Below are positions 36,424-47,331 of a stretch of 64,000 bases of DNA, piece by piece. Made by a program: the position numbers and the translations under genes. The DNA comes from Brachycybe producta. Taxonomy: Eukaryota; Arthropoda; Diplopoda; Playtdesmida; Andrognathidae. Under the pieces are notes generated by a model that saw only the letters and a program-made list of their open reading frames with translations, made no database searches and was not told the origin of the DNA. Location: positions 366,001-430,000 of the forward strand of contig JAUPFP010000013.1 of NCBI GenBank assembly GCA_036925085.1. The letters are read 5' to 3'. Positions within the stretch are counted from its first letter, which is position 1, and each line of letters opens with the position of its first letter.

Positions 36424-38235
36424 TAATTAAAAACATTATTGAATTGAAGAAAGAAGAAAAAAAACAAGGTTTTAAAATAATACTTATTTCAGAATAAAAT
36501 AATACAATTTAGGCCTCAGTTTTTAAATTTTATTAACATTTTAATTCTGAAAGAATTTAATTTTTTGTAAATCATTTTTTTTCCACAGGGCTTATCCGAT
36601 AGGGCAATCAGGCATTTTCTCGATGGGCCGGTTTTATGGTGAAATTCGATAAAAGTTTAAAAATTGCACACAAAAAAGATTAGAAAGCTGATATTTTTAA
36701 CAGAAAAACAAAAACAAAAAAAATTGGGAATAATAGAATAAAAACTAAAAAAACATTTTAGAAAGAAAAAAATGATTTTACTGATTTTAGACACTTTTTA
36801 CTTGCTAAAAGTTAACGCAAAAAAAAATTGACACTTTTATTGTAGGAAAAGATAAAATTGTAATTTTAATTTAAAAAAAATACGCTCATATTTAAAGGGT
36901 GTGGAGCTTTACGCATTTTTGGAGTTTTTTTACTCCTTAGGGGCTGGGAAATAAATTATTTCGGGGCTGTTTTTTTTTTCTCTCTCAATCCGCTCTTATT
37001 TTTCCAATACTTCTAACATACAACTGTAGTTTTAAATGTGTAGCATTTATAATTTGAGACCTTTCATTTTAAACGATTCAAGGTAGAAGATTGGGCGTTG
37101 ACTTTGAAACATACTGTACAGTTCCACTTCTATATGCAATTCAAGTTTTGATTGAAATGGAAAATTTCAGTAACAATTTAATCTAATTGTATTTAAGTTA
37201 CTCTGTGAGTTACCTTCAAAAACATTTATTTCTATTTAATAATATTTTGAAAAACTTATTTTTTGTCATCTTCAATGCAAAAATCAAACATAAAGACCAC
37301 CTGAGCAATGAATTTGATCAGATATTCCAATAAGAATCGTTTCACCTTATTGTTATTCAAGTTTAAAAAACAGGTTTCTGTTTTTCTTTCTATGGAAAAA
37401 AAAATCTAACGAGGTTTCTATGCATCGTCGAATTCGGCTGCTGCTGCTGCTGCTTGTGCATTATGTCTATTTGGACATTTGTGCGCGTTTGCAAACTCTG
37501 TGTACGTGTGTGTGTGTGCGCGCGCGTGTGCGTGCTCACATCAATTCAAAATCCATTTTCACAGACAAGTCATGCAAGAGCCTTGCAGCCTTGATGCATT
37601 TGCACGAGGTTTTTCTGAAGGAAAAAAAAAACCCAATCTTGTATCTCCCTTGTTAATGTATACATGAATAGAATATACAGTATGTAACTATATATAGCGA
37701 TACAGTAGACCCGCGGTTAGGGAATTGGATGTGACACAACTGAAAAGAAGGCATTCGGAAGACAGAAACTTAAATCAGAAAACTGAGAATGGGGGGAGGG
37801 GGGAAACAAGTTGCATATATCGTCGTTTAAGAAGTGATACCACATAACTAACAAAATATAAATTTTACAATAGGAACAAAAAACGTTACAATGCAAATTG
37901 AAGGTTTTGTTACACAATTTTTTTTTTGCTAATAAAATTATTTGGATGTTTTTTTAGTCATAATAAATATAATTATGTTACGTACATGACATTACTAACA
38001 ATTTTTTTTTTTTCTAAATATTCGCGAAATCACATTAAATGGAACTGAACACCCAACTCTACCAGATGTCTCTACCAGTCAATATCTTTTAAAATAAATT
38101 TTTGTTTATTTGGCGGCATTTTCCAAACGATGCACTTCTTTTTTCTGATTTTTTTTTATGCCTAAACCTCAAAATCACCAAAAATGTCAGTTACATGGTA
38201 TCACTTCTTAAACGACGATACTATACATCCAAATA
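36424..38235. other. AT-rich intergenic DNA, no gene recognised
   Basis: A (TG)n/(CG)n tract lies at 37500-37535. A CTGCTG run is at about 37438-37453. Otherwise nothing supportable. Confidence 0.5.
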
Positions 38236-38239
38236 GGTG

Positions 38240-38540
38240 ACTCAACACATGCATACAAACAGATGCAGTACACACAAACAAACGCAGTACACCCAGTCCA
38301 TACAAAAGACACAGAATCAATAAAAAAGCATACCTCTTCCGGACAAAAATACACAGCCCACAAAACACACGCAATCCAAACAACAACAACAACACACGCA
38401 GTCCACACAAACTCACGCAGGCCACAAAAACAAACGCAGTTCTCACGACCAATACGCAATCCACACCAAACACACGCAGTCCACACCAAACACATACATT
38501 AGTTCTCACAGAACACACAGTCCACACACCAACACATAGC
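38240..38540 (+). repeat. Degenerate ~19-20-bp minisatellite (CACACGCAGTCCACA)
   Basis: Variants of CACACGCAGTCCACACCAAA recur across about 300 bp with interruptions. They yield Cys/Val/Trp-rich minus-strand ORFs of low complexity, which I do not treat as genes. Confidence 0.75.
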
Positions 38541-38865
38541 CCAGACACAAACCACGCGCAATCAACATCACAAAGTACGCTCTTACTCCACTATACTGTA
38601 TGTCTACCTCGGGATACAATATTTTAATGGGACTTTTGCCTGCCCCTCGGTGAGGGAACTCGGCCATCCAAACACAAATAAATATGAGCTAGAACTCATA
38701 CATTATTATAGTTTTTATTTCCAAATGCATTTATTTAGACTATTGGAATTATATTCTTGCAAATACGAGACGTTCTGTGTTAGGACAATTTCAATTTGAT
38801 GATGCTGTCTGAACTCTGCCTAAATAATCAATATTTATGCCTTAAATATATACCCCCCTGTCACA

Positions 38866-39044
38866 CAGGGCCTGATTATCCAATAAACTAATTAGGCTGA
38901 AGCCTACTGTAGGACCACGACACTCTTGAGGACCCGTGCAAGACTTTTGCACTATTAATATAATTGACATTTTATTGCCTAGTAAGTGAATGGGCCCCAA
39001 GAACCAAAAAGCCTAGGGGCCCCTATTGGCTTAATCCAGCCCTG
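38866..39044. mobile_element. hAT-like MITE (CAGGGCxxGATTA ends)
   Basis: Left end CAGGGCCTGATTATCCAATA and right end TTGGCTTAATCCAGCCCTG. Flanks CTGTCACA and CTGCCAAA agree at 6 of 8 positions, a likely 8-bp duplication. AAGCCTA and TAGGGGCCCC lie inside. Confidence 0.6.
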
Positions 39045-39052
39045 CTGCCAAA

Positions 39053-39800
39053 GGACTTTAGGTGATTGCTAGTGTATTGAATAAGTATTAGGCTCAACAC
39101 ACATCTACTGTGTACAAAGTAAAACAGGGAAGAAAAAAACACAAGAAACACGCAAGTTACACGCAAGTTTGACAAAGAATAAGTAACTCAATAGACATTT
39201 CATCCAAACTTCGAGCTAACTAGATAAAGACAAGCAAAACAATCCATTGTATCGTGGAAGTACCTAAAAAAAATACAATGAATTGTTTTTCATTCGATAG
39301 GCAGTTGAGCTTCTAATGATTCAAGTGCATTTGTCAAAACAAAGCAATAAAACAGATTGCATTCATTTTTTTTTATATGTTGATGTACCTTTTGGAAAAG
39401 TAATATAAATGGTGTTCAATACGTCTTTCTATATAATAAAATGCGTTTCATTTTGTTTTCATTTTAAAACACGCCAGGATTATTTTTATTTTCTACTTCT
39501 TTTTCCTTCCTTCTTTTTTTTTCTTCTCCTTCTTCTATAACTGGAGCATTTATCAAAAGAAATTGCTACATGGTTTTGAAGGATCATCTCTCAACATCCA
39601 GGGACGAGGATTTGCATTCAAGTGCATGATGATGATGATGATGCATCCTCTTAGAAAACACATACACACGCACCAAATGATGCTTTACAACAATACAATT
39701 TTAGATTTTAGAAAAAAAAAAAAAAAAAAAAGTAAGCTGCACAACAATTTCAAAATCACAAAAATTGCCATGCATATATATGTGGTAGAAATGTGAGCAG
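39053..39800. other. Intergenic DNA
   Basis: No gene. (ATG)n at about 39626-39643 and a poly-A run at 39712-39731. Confidence 0.5.
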
Positions 39801-39809
39801 CCCATAGTA

Positions 39810-40310
39810 ATGGCGCTGCAGCACCCTCCTCCGAGTATACGGCAGCAGTAAACACCTTTAATCAGTGACGCCATGAAGGAAGTGTTAGAAAGAAACGAAA
39901 GAAAGATTCCCCGGGAGGAGGAGGAAAAACACTTTTTTTTTTTCTCTTTGAAAGTAAATAAGTCATAATTTTGTCGGGGGTTTACTCCCCTGAGGCGTAA
40001 CTCTTTTTACCGTTACCCAACCTATGGCACCCGTAGTCACTTTTGACCACAATCGGTCAGTTTTGTCCACGGTAGGTCACAAGTGGGCCCGGGGTTGCCC
40101 ACCACTCTGCCGGGTCCTAACCGACCGTGATCGGTCGACGCTTTTTCGACAGTAAAATAGGTTAGGTTAAGTTCGGTTCGGTAACCTAACCAAACCGAAC
40201 CATACCTAACGGAATCTTACCTAATTTACTTTCAAGGAGAATTGTTTAAAATAGTGGAGAAACTTGCTGCAGGATACTCGGAGGCGAGTGCAGCAGATGC
40301 AGGAGCAGCA
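39810..40310. mobile_element. Inverted-repeat element with ACTCGGAGG and GGTTAGGTT palindromes
   Basis: CCTCCTCCGAGTATACGGCAG at the left is roughly complementary to ATACTCGGAGGCGAG at the right. Further in, TTTGAAAGTAAATAAG pairs with AATTTACTTTCAAGG, and GGTTAGGTT/AACCTAACC words form the centre. The GC-rich middle contains repeated GACCACAATCGGTC-like words. The 67-codon ORF across its right edge is not convincing as a gene. Confidence 0.45.
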
Positions 40311-40499
40311 TACTCGAGTCTAGATGATGCAGATTACTCTGCGCTGCTCAGCTGTCTACCACATACATTACCAAGCGGCGCAGAAACAACGTGCGTTATT
40401 GAAGTTTCATTGTTGAAACTTTCCACAGTCAAGTTGAGTCAATGAGAATATTTTTAAGAATTTTTTTTAGCTAATTTTTACAGCCTTAGCAAGCAAATA

Positions 40500-40590
40500 G
40501 GGTTTCCATTACCAGTTTTATCGTTACGGGGTAAACCGGTATTACCGGTCTATTTTGTTACATCGGTATTACCGGTAAATTGACCTTTCA
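40500..40590. repeat. Cluster of ACCGGTAATACCGGT palindromes
   Basis: Several GGTAATACCGGT-type words on both strands within 90 bp. Probably the core of a small inverted-repeat element. Confidence 0.4.
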
Positions 40591-40901
40591 ATATTGGTTT
40601 TAAAAGAATTTACCAATATTTAAGAACCAATGAGTTTGAAATTAAAATTTCACAAGCTACAATTTCCTAAACAATTAATATTTTTTTTAAAAACTTGTTT
40701 AATGGAAATCAGCACTGCATCATCCTTTGGATTTAGTTGAACATTTACACAAAATGTCTTTAAATATAATATTAACAATTGTGTAAATTTTCAACAATCT
40801 AGCTTTATATTAAACAATGAATATAACATTCAAGCAACACATACAGGTATATTAGGTGGCGTAGGTAAAACGCTCCTTGTTTAAAAAAGGAATTACATGT
40901 A

Positions 40902-41498
40902 CAGGGTGGACCAAAAAAAGTGAGAACATCGCGTAAAAAGTAATATAATTACATCAAAATTTGTTTAACTGTATCCATAATAGCTTAAATTGTTTACTCA
41001 TTTACTTACTTACATATTTAGCTAAATGATGTCTTTATTTCGACAATTTCTGGGCGCCATCTTTGGTTTTAATATGCCAATTGTCTACATCAGCAGGTTA
41101 AATTTTTTTTACCAAGAATGACAAAAATTACTGCGGAAGACCGTATTCTGATTAAACATTTGCGAATTGAAAAACAGTGGGGTGCTAGGAGAATGACCAA
41201 TGAGTTTCCAAACAAAGTCTGGAGCATAGCTAGTGTTAGTCGGGTTATCAATAAAATTGACAACGACGGTACCCGGTACCGGTACGTGAACCCAGGAATG
41301 GTAGACCAAAATCTGCCAGAACACAACAGAATATTGAGTGGGTGAGTGGGCTGATCTGCAGTCAAGATGATGATCCTCATAGTCACAAAAGTCCGTGGGA
41401 AATACAAACAAAATTACATAAAACAATATAATTAATTAAATTATATTTTTAAATAGCTCGTATGCTACAAGATGGTCTAATTTTTTTGGCCCACCCTG
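40902..41498 (+). mobile_element. Mariner-family transposon, deleted derivative
   Basis: Ends CAGGGTGGACCAAAAAAA and TTTTTTTGGCCCACCCTG are inverted repeats flanked by TA on both sides, as in Tc1/mariner elements. It contains the N-terminal part of a transposase (41118-41345) and lacks the catalytic DDD/E domain, so it cannot move on its own. Confidence 0.85.
41118..41345 (+). pseudogene. Mariner transposase N-terminal fragment
   Basis: 75 codons with a paired helix-turn-helix like those of mariner transposases: an ITAEDRILIKHLR helix, EKQWGARRMTNEFP, and SVSRVINKIDNDG. After the DNA-binding helices the frame continues into a mismatched region (VDQNLPEHNRI). The next stretch, in another register, reads like DDDPHSHKSPWEIQ, resembling the second HTH of the family. 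The catalytic region is gone. Confidence 0.75.
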
Positions 41499-41935
41499 TA
41501 TATATCAGACATACACACATTTGGAACAGATGTGTAACAACGTAAGATCATTTTCACATTGCTACCGTGCAGTGTCATTTATTAAAATATGCACTAAATA
41601 TTACTTATTTTTTTTGGTACTTCATTTTAGCTTAAAGAATGTATGTATATTCAAATAATAATAATAATTAATGAACACATTATTACTGTATTATTGACGT
41701 AAGCAGCTTAATTACGCGAAATATCAGAAAACAACTATTTAAAACATTTTCAAAAATTCACTAGATTCATTCATTCATTTTTTTTGTTGACAAATCTGTT
41801 TCAATTTTTCTGCACAAATAAATTTTTATTATAATATTAAAATCCATTGAAAAATTCAAACGTGTAGTTTTCACATAGTTAATGAGATAATTATCCCTAA
41901 ACACAAAAGGAGGTTTACTTGCGCCATCCTGTATA

Positions 41936-42640
41936 TTTCTATGAAAATTACTTTAAATTAGTAGCAAAGTGATATTTGGTGTCACCGATCTCAATAATGT
42001 GAGATTAGAAGAAATACACAAACAACACTAATTAGCAAAAATTATTACTCTAAAACCTATGCAACTTAATAGATAGGACCAAAACAAGTTGTTATTTGTG
42101 AATATTAGAAAAGCAAATGACATGCCAAAGGGGATTTACATTAGTAGATAGATTTACATGTATTGCTTTTTGCTGTTGTTGTTGTTGTTGTTATTGCATG
42201 TAAATAACTAGTTACCCATATATAATGTATGTATATTTCAAATTCTACTGACTTCTAAACGTAAACAGGCAGACAGATAAATAGATGCCTGTCGGTGCCC
42301 AGACAACAAACAATCATAACGGGGTTATTACCCTAGAGTTAGGATATATATGCACTTAAACATATATACATACATTTATTGACTTATACACTAACAAAGA
42401 AATGCAATGAGTTCGCCTCGAACTTTGCTGCGTTGCTTATGCTAGTGCTATTGCACTATTGCAGTATTTATTTTTTAAGGTGTTTGAATAGACATTTTGT
42501 ATCTGTTGTCCTTCCCCCTTCAGGATTATGCCACTGCAATGGCTAATTACTGCTAAGCTCCATAGGTGTTTTTTTTTTGTTTTGGACTATTTTGGACGCA
42601 AAAACGTCAAGCGAACATTTTTTTAGAAACAATATTACGA
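41936..42640. other. AT-rich intergenic DNA
   Basis: (TTG)n at about 42174-42190. No gene. Confidence 0.5.
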
Positions 42641-42644
42641 AAAA

Positions 42645-42875
42645 TTGTTTTCAACACTAGAATGGTAGAACGTTATTGCTTAAAATTTCTTCATGGCAAT
42701 ATTTTAAAAAATTAACATTTTATAGTTCAGTTTGAAAATGACCCCTTTTTAGGTTTTTTTTTCCATTAATATTTTATGAAAAACTAGTTTCGCCTTTTTC
42801 AAACTGTAATAAAAAGTTTATTTTTAAACTTTTAGCATTATAGCCAACTATTCTAGTTTCTAAAACAATTTGAAT
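42645..42875. mobile_element. Long-inverted-repeat MITE (ACTAGAAGGGTAG family), diverged
   Basis: CACTAGAATGGTAGAACG at the left and CCAACTATTCTAGTTTCTAAAAC at the right, with GTTTGAAAATGACCCC inside. Confidence 0.5.

Positions 42876-42878
<3 letters not shown>

Positions 42879-42959
<81 letters not shown>
42879..42959 (+). repeat. (TA)n microsatellite
   Basis: About 40 uninterrupted TA units. It directly precedes Helitron copy D. Other copies also start at TATATA tracts. Confidence 0.95.
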
Positions 42960-42960
<1 letters not shown>

Positions 42961-42962
<2 letters not shown>

Positions 42963-43425
42963 GCCCCGTCTCTCGTTTCTTCCTTCCTTCCCTGCATGTG
43001 TAACGCTGTACAAACAAGGACAATAACCTTGAAGCACGTCGGAATTTATATAAATTTAAATGAACCGGTTTTTTCTCATGTTGAACTCTCCCAATCCGAG
43101 AATCCAAACAATAGTAAGGACAGGCAAGTAAAGACAGTAAGATACAGTCGTTTTCCCCCGCCCCTTTTATGAGGATTGGGAACTTCTAATTGGTTTGTTT
43201 TGTGGTCTGACGTTATATGCCCCGCCCTTTTCAATTTCCGATTGGTCTGACTGTCAGAAAAGGGCGGGGCAAAGGACTGTCTCTTCCTGTCTTTACATGC
43301 CTGTAACAATATTAAGGTGCTTATAAAAAATGCAAACGGACAAGGCAAATTACTTCATGACAACCGGACAGTCACACAAAATTAAACTCGATGCTCCCGT
43401 CATTTATGACGGGTTACCCCACTAA
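42961..43425 (+). mobile_element. Helitron copy D, interrupted by a MITE
   Basis: Head AAGCCCCGTCT, then TGTACAAACAAGGACAA, then AAGCACGTCGGAATTTATAT. A decayed GQLY..SR..NP segment follows at about 43077-43105. After the MITE at 43120-43304 comes the rest of the helicase tail (GQGKLLHDNRTVTQN then stop). The terminal hairpin CCCGTCATTTATGACGGG is perfect and is followed by TTACCCCACTAA, a CTRR end. Confidence 0.85.
43120..43304. mobile_element. Palindromic MITE, ACAGGC family (copy 2), inside Helitron D
   Basis: Begins ACAGGCAAGTAAAGACAG and ends CTGTCTTTACATGCCTGT. Flanked by AACAATAGTAAGG and AACAATATTAAGG, a 13-bp duplication with one mismatch. The uninterrupted site is present in copy C. 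Confidence 0.85.
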
Positions 43426-43432
43426 GTCTTGT

Positions 43433-43582
43433 AATGTTTCTCCAGGAAAAAGTTTGTTTGAAAAACATTAATTTTTTTTTCAAAACAGAGGGTGGGTGGA
43501 AAGAGATTTCCTATAAAACATAATGGCCACTCTAGTGGCGCCTTCCATTGGGGGAAACAAAAAAATCAGCCACCTTAACATT
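43433..43582 (+). repeat. Interspersed repeat also present at 17706-17875
   Basis: CTTGTAATGTTTCT, TGAAAAACATTA, GGGTGGGTGGAAAGAGA and CAGCCACCTTAA match 17706-17875 in order. Identity not determined. Confidence 0.5.
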
Positions 43583-43589
43583 ATACTGT

Positions 43590-43911
43590 ATATATATATA
43601 TATTAAGCCAGGTCTGTGTGTGTGTGTGTGTGTGTCACAAAAAACCTTGAAGCACGTCGGAATTTATATAAATTTAAATGAATAAATGAACCGCTTTTTT
43701 TTTCTCAAGGTCAACTATAAGACCATGATATTAAATAGGAGAGGGGGGGGAAGGTTGGAAAGTGTAGGGGGAGAGAGAAACGTGGAGGGGGAAAAAGTGG
43801 AAAGGGGGGAAACTGAAATTGAAATGAAAGGAGTAAAAAAAAAAACGACGCGCATGCGCACAATTGCCTGTGAATTTTGTTCCCGTCATTTATGACGTGT
43901 TACCCCACTAG
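43590..43911 (+). mobile_element. Short non-autonomous Helitron (copy E)
   Basis: Follows a TATATA tract. AAGCCAGGTCTGTGTG head with a (TG)n run, AAGCACGTCGGAATTTATAT, TCAAGGTCAACTAT (helicase remnant), a GA-rich segment, ACGCGCATGCGCACAATTGC, then CCCGTCATTTATGACG hairpin and TTACCCCACTAG. It lies 165 bp after copy D in the same orientation. Confidence 0.85.
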
Positions 43912-45089
43912 TGGGCGCTGTATTGATTTGGCCATAGCTTCTTTTCTTAGATAATACTGTACTGTACGTACATGTATATAGAAAGGAGAAGGTTATTTCT
44001 ATGGCAATTTGGTGCATAGTATATTTTCATTAGGCTTACACTAAACTAGAAAATACTATGTACAACATTTCAATGCAATAACCCTTCATAGACCTCTACT
44101 GTAATGTATATATGCTAAAATTTACACACAAAAAAAGCATAAAAATTGTTTGATTTGCATGTTATTTTAAAACAGAACATTCTTTATCTTTTATATAAAA
44201 TACGCAAAACATAAAACATTGATAACCCTAATTGATATGCATAATAATGAACTTCAAAAGCATATTTATAGTTGCCTCACTGTAAAACGAAGCTTGTGAC
44301 GTCATAGAGGTTGACAAAAAATTTAGACTTGTGTCATTTTGTTTGATAAAATGCGGAAATAACAAAAAAATAATACATGAAATTTTTACATGCAGTTTAA
44401 ACTGTTGAGAGCGTTTTTTATCAGTTGACTGCAGACATGCTAGAAGTGGCACTTTTGTGTGTTTCCATTTTTAAGACACTTAAATGTGGCTAAATGATTG
44501 GGTCACTTTCTGTTAAACAGTTGTGCATTTTGTGAAATGTTCACTCCTCATTCAGTAAAAAAAAAATTGAAGGTTCTCACTGTTAACCATGGTTAATGTA
44601 ATCACATTTGTTTCCAATAGAAAATTAACTGTGGTTAACTTTTAACTGCAGTTAATTTTTGTAGTGAAAACGATGCAATACAGACTTGTTTGTTGCATGC
44701 ATGTAATATATTCGTATTTTATAAATGACATTTGTATTTACATGATAAATATGGATGTTTAAACATACACAAACACATTACTATTATATATTAGCTTATT
44801 TTCCATGTATGTGTAATTTATGTCCATATGCAAATACGTATTAAAAAGAAAGAAACACATGTTGATAATAAAGAGTTCAACATTTGTTATAATGGGTGGT
44901 ATACAACTATACATGTATAACGGCTTCGCCATCCCTACTACAGTGCTGACTATGTTACTGGAAGAATCACACACACACACACACACTGAAAACCCACCAG
45001 AAAACAGAAATAGAAATACAAAAATCAGAATATTTCTAAGGTCCTTTTGCACGCTCGTAAATTAAGTAAATTTCAAATTTATTTGAAAG
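43912..45089. other. Intergenic DNA
   Basis: No gene. About 44570-44670 has inverted GGTTAAC/TTAACTGCAGTTAA words. About 44945-45050 has a partial AGGGATAG..TCACACA family end with an (AC)n run. Confidence 0.5.
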
Positions 45090-45661
45090 TATATATATCA
45101 AGCCCCGTCTATCCTTCTTTGTCTCTTTGCTTCCTTACTTCCTTCTCTCAGTAACGCTGTACAAACAAGGACAAAAACCTTGAAGCACGTCGGAATTTAT
45201 ATAAATTTAAATGAATAAATGAACCGCTCTCCCCATCTAAGAACCCCATGATAATAAATTAGAGAGGGGAAAAGGTTGGAAAGGGGAGGGGGCGAGAGAG
45301 AGAGAGAGAAACGTGGAGGAGAAAAAAGGGGAGGGGAAAACTGAAATTGAAGTGAAAGGAGTAAAAAAGGAACAAACGACACGCAACACGCACACCAGAA
45401 AAAATGAAAATCTCATTTTCTCTTTCAAATATAAAAAGGGGAGGGGATAATAGTAGCAAAATTAAACTACAGTTTATCACGGGCAATTGTGCCCAGCATT
45501 AGAATTTCTTTTGCTCCACTCTTTTATGAACGTCATCAATTTCTAATTGGGTTTGTTACTTGGTCTGACGTCATAAAAGGGCGGAGGAAAAGAAATTCTA
45601 ATGCTGAGCACAATTGCCTGTGAATTTGGCTCCCGTCATTTATGACGGGTTACCCCACTAG
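45090..45661 (+). mobile_element. Helitron copy F
   Basis: TATATATCAAGCCCCGTCTA head, TGTACAAACAAGGACAAAAAC, AAGCACGTCGGAATTTATAT. The helicase tail is deleted down to AGAACCCCATGATAATAAAT. An inner palindrome (about 45482-45616, CAATTGTG ends) is shared with copy B. It ends in the perfect hairpin CCCGTCATTTATGACGGG then TTACCCCACTAG. Confidence 0.85.
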
Positions 45662-45875
45662 TTCAAATATATTAACACACAATGTAAAATTCTCCCTTTT
45701 ACAGGCATACTTAACAAACGCACAGCACACCTTTTTGGAAACACTGACGTACGAGCATATAGATAGACAGTGTCTCAAATTTATTTAGATCATGTAATTA
45801 TTTGCTGACAGTTGCATGTTATGATAATTTTAACGAATCGATATTTACACGCACGCTGTAAAACAATATGTAGGT

Positions 45876-46308
45876 TGTACACGTGTCCATCTCATGCTTG
45901 ACGGGTGACCTGGAGGTCGTCAAGACGACACCTCTCTGTCCACCAAGATGAGATAATACGTCAAGAGGACCTATACCAGTGATGATCTAAGCAGGACATA
46001 TCCTGGCCGGATCAATGGTGTGGAACCTCTTGATAATTAGGCACCTGTGATAGCCTGAGGCTAACTGTGCCTAATTTGATCTAACTTTATTAATAGAGTT
46101 TATTGTTTGAAATTACATATTGTTGCAAACGTCCTGGTGTGTCCAAGAGTTTTGGACGCACCTGGCGCCTTTGTGTGTAAAACATGTCATCTTTTATGTA
46201 TATTTTGTATAAAAAGGGAAACGAGCGTAGATGAGAAAACAGTTGGACCATCTCTCAATCTAGCATGTCGTTTACGTTTTAGAGATTAAACAATTTTATA
46301 TTGTCACA
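45876..46308 (+). mobile_element. Possible LTR of a retroelement
   Basis: GC-richer block that may start TGTACACGTGTCC and ends TTGTCACA. TGTATAAAAAGGG at about 46207 is a good TATA box, and ATTAAA lies near the end. The GTCACA end resembles those of the other two LTRs in this window. No second LTR or target duplication was found, so the boundaries are weak. Confidence 0.3.
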
Positions 46309-46477
46309 ATGGGAATGTGGGACTTTGATTTTCAGCCACCACTAGCCCTATGCGACATCGAGACATACGATTTTAGAGGACGACCACCTGTGTTGTTGAA
46401 CCAACTTCACTTTCTACCTCTGGACTGCTGGGGTGCCTCATTCAAGTGTCCCTGGTACTTGAGTAAGAAACAGCCGT
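46309..46477 (+). CDS. Short unidentified ORF after the LTR-like block
   Basis: ATG begins about 100 bp after a TATAAAAAGG sequence, and the frame runs for about 56 codons at above-average GC. The peptide is aromatic- and Pro-rich (MGMWDFDFQPPLALCD near the start). A donor-like CTTGA|GTAAGA lies near the end. It could be the start of a retroelement gag after an LTR, or a short first exon. I do not recognise the protein. The following ORF (46525-46803) is equally unidentified. Confidence 0.25.
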
Positions 46478-47007
46478 AACAAGCAAAGGACTCAAGTATC
46501 GACATTTCTGTTCGACACGTTTTCATGGCAACTCGAAGTCTTTCTGAGGGCCGTGTGGATGACGAAATGTTACATAATGAGGGTCTTCTATCATACAAAA
46601 AAAATCGCATCTATGAATTTATTTCCACTTTCGAGTTGTTCGACTCGGAAACAATTTTGCTTGCATCCATCCAAAACCTGCCCATAATGTATTTCTCAAT
46701 CGTATGTAGACCTTTGTTGCTTACAATGCAACAAGAGACTAAAAAGAGGGTTTGGAACATTATTTGCAAAGAAGAAAAAATATTTCAAATGTGGTTTAAA
46801 TAAAAGTCTAAAAACTTTTTACAAGTGGACACGGTCTACATAGAATGTTATTTAATACTGTTATCTTCTTCAAAAGAGTCCAGTTACTATTTTTCTGTAC
46901 ATTTGAAGTAATGTAAAAGAAAGAGCATTGACCACATTTATTTCTCTCATACCCATATAGCACCCTTCTATACAATCGTGTATATATCATTAAAACAACA
47001 AGCAATC
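46478..47007. other. Intergenic or retroelement-derived DNA
   Basis: Relatively GC-rich to about 46600 and then AT-rich. It may continue the LTR-like unit at 45876. A 92-codon frame (46525-46803) has no recognisable domain. Confidence 0.35.
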
Positions 47008-47323
47008 ATTGGCGGATCCATAATTTTTTTTCATATGGGGGCACAGAATCCCAAGAGGCTGGTTATGTGCCCACATCGCAGTGGCGCACAGTACCACCAC
47101 GCACTGCGCCTATATAACATACTAAACATTGTCATATATTGTAATTGCAGTTGTGGCTGTTCAATAATACTCCGTGGTTAGTTTTCTTAGAAATCAATGT
47201 ATTATGGATGACATACAGGGCTATCACTACTCTCTCCCACTTTCTCTCTTTGTTCTTTCCCCCCCCCCTCCCCTTTAAGGGGATAGGCGCGCGCCCGTTG
47301 CGCCTTCCTGAATCCGCCACTTT
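47008..47323. mobile_element. MITE with TGGCGGATCC-type ends
   Basis: Left end ATTGGCGGATCCATAATT and right end GAATCCGCCACTTT. Flanks AAGCAATC and GAGCAATC form a likely 8-bp duplication with one mismatch. A C-run and GGCGCGCGCC lie near the right end. Confidence 0.5.
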
Positions 47324-47331
47324 GAGCAATC

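Larger units (their letters stand above)
40850..41935. mobile_element. Outer mariner-like element (interrupted)
   Basis: The left end CAGGTATATTAGGTGGCGTAGGTAAAACG and right end GTTTACTTGCGCCATCCTG share CAGG, GGCG and GTAAA in inverted order, beside TA. Most of the interior is taken up by a second mariner-like element at 40902-41498. No transposase ORF of its own is visible. Confidence 0.4.

Noticed and set aside
38201..38548. 115- and 95-codon Cys/Val/Trp-rich minus-strand ORFs
   Set aside because: They are translations of the degenerate CACACGCAGTCCACA repeat, and the composition is low complexity.
40140..40215. GGTTAGGTT/AACCTAACC words as possible interstitial telomere repeat
   Set aside because: They are an inverted pair with irregular spacing, not a tandem TTAGG array.
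40242..40445. 67-codon Ala/Ser-rich ORF
   Set aside because: It overlaps the right arm of an inverted-repeat element and has no recognisable domain.
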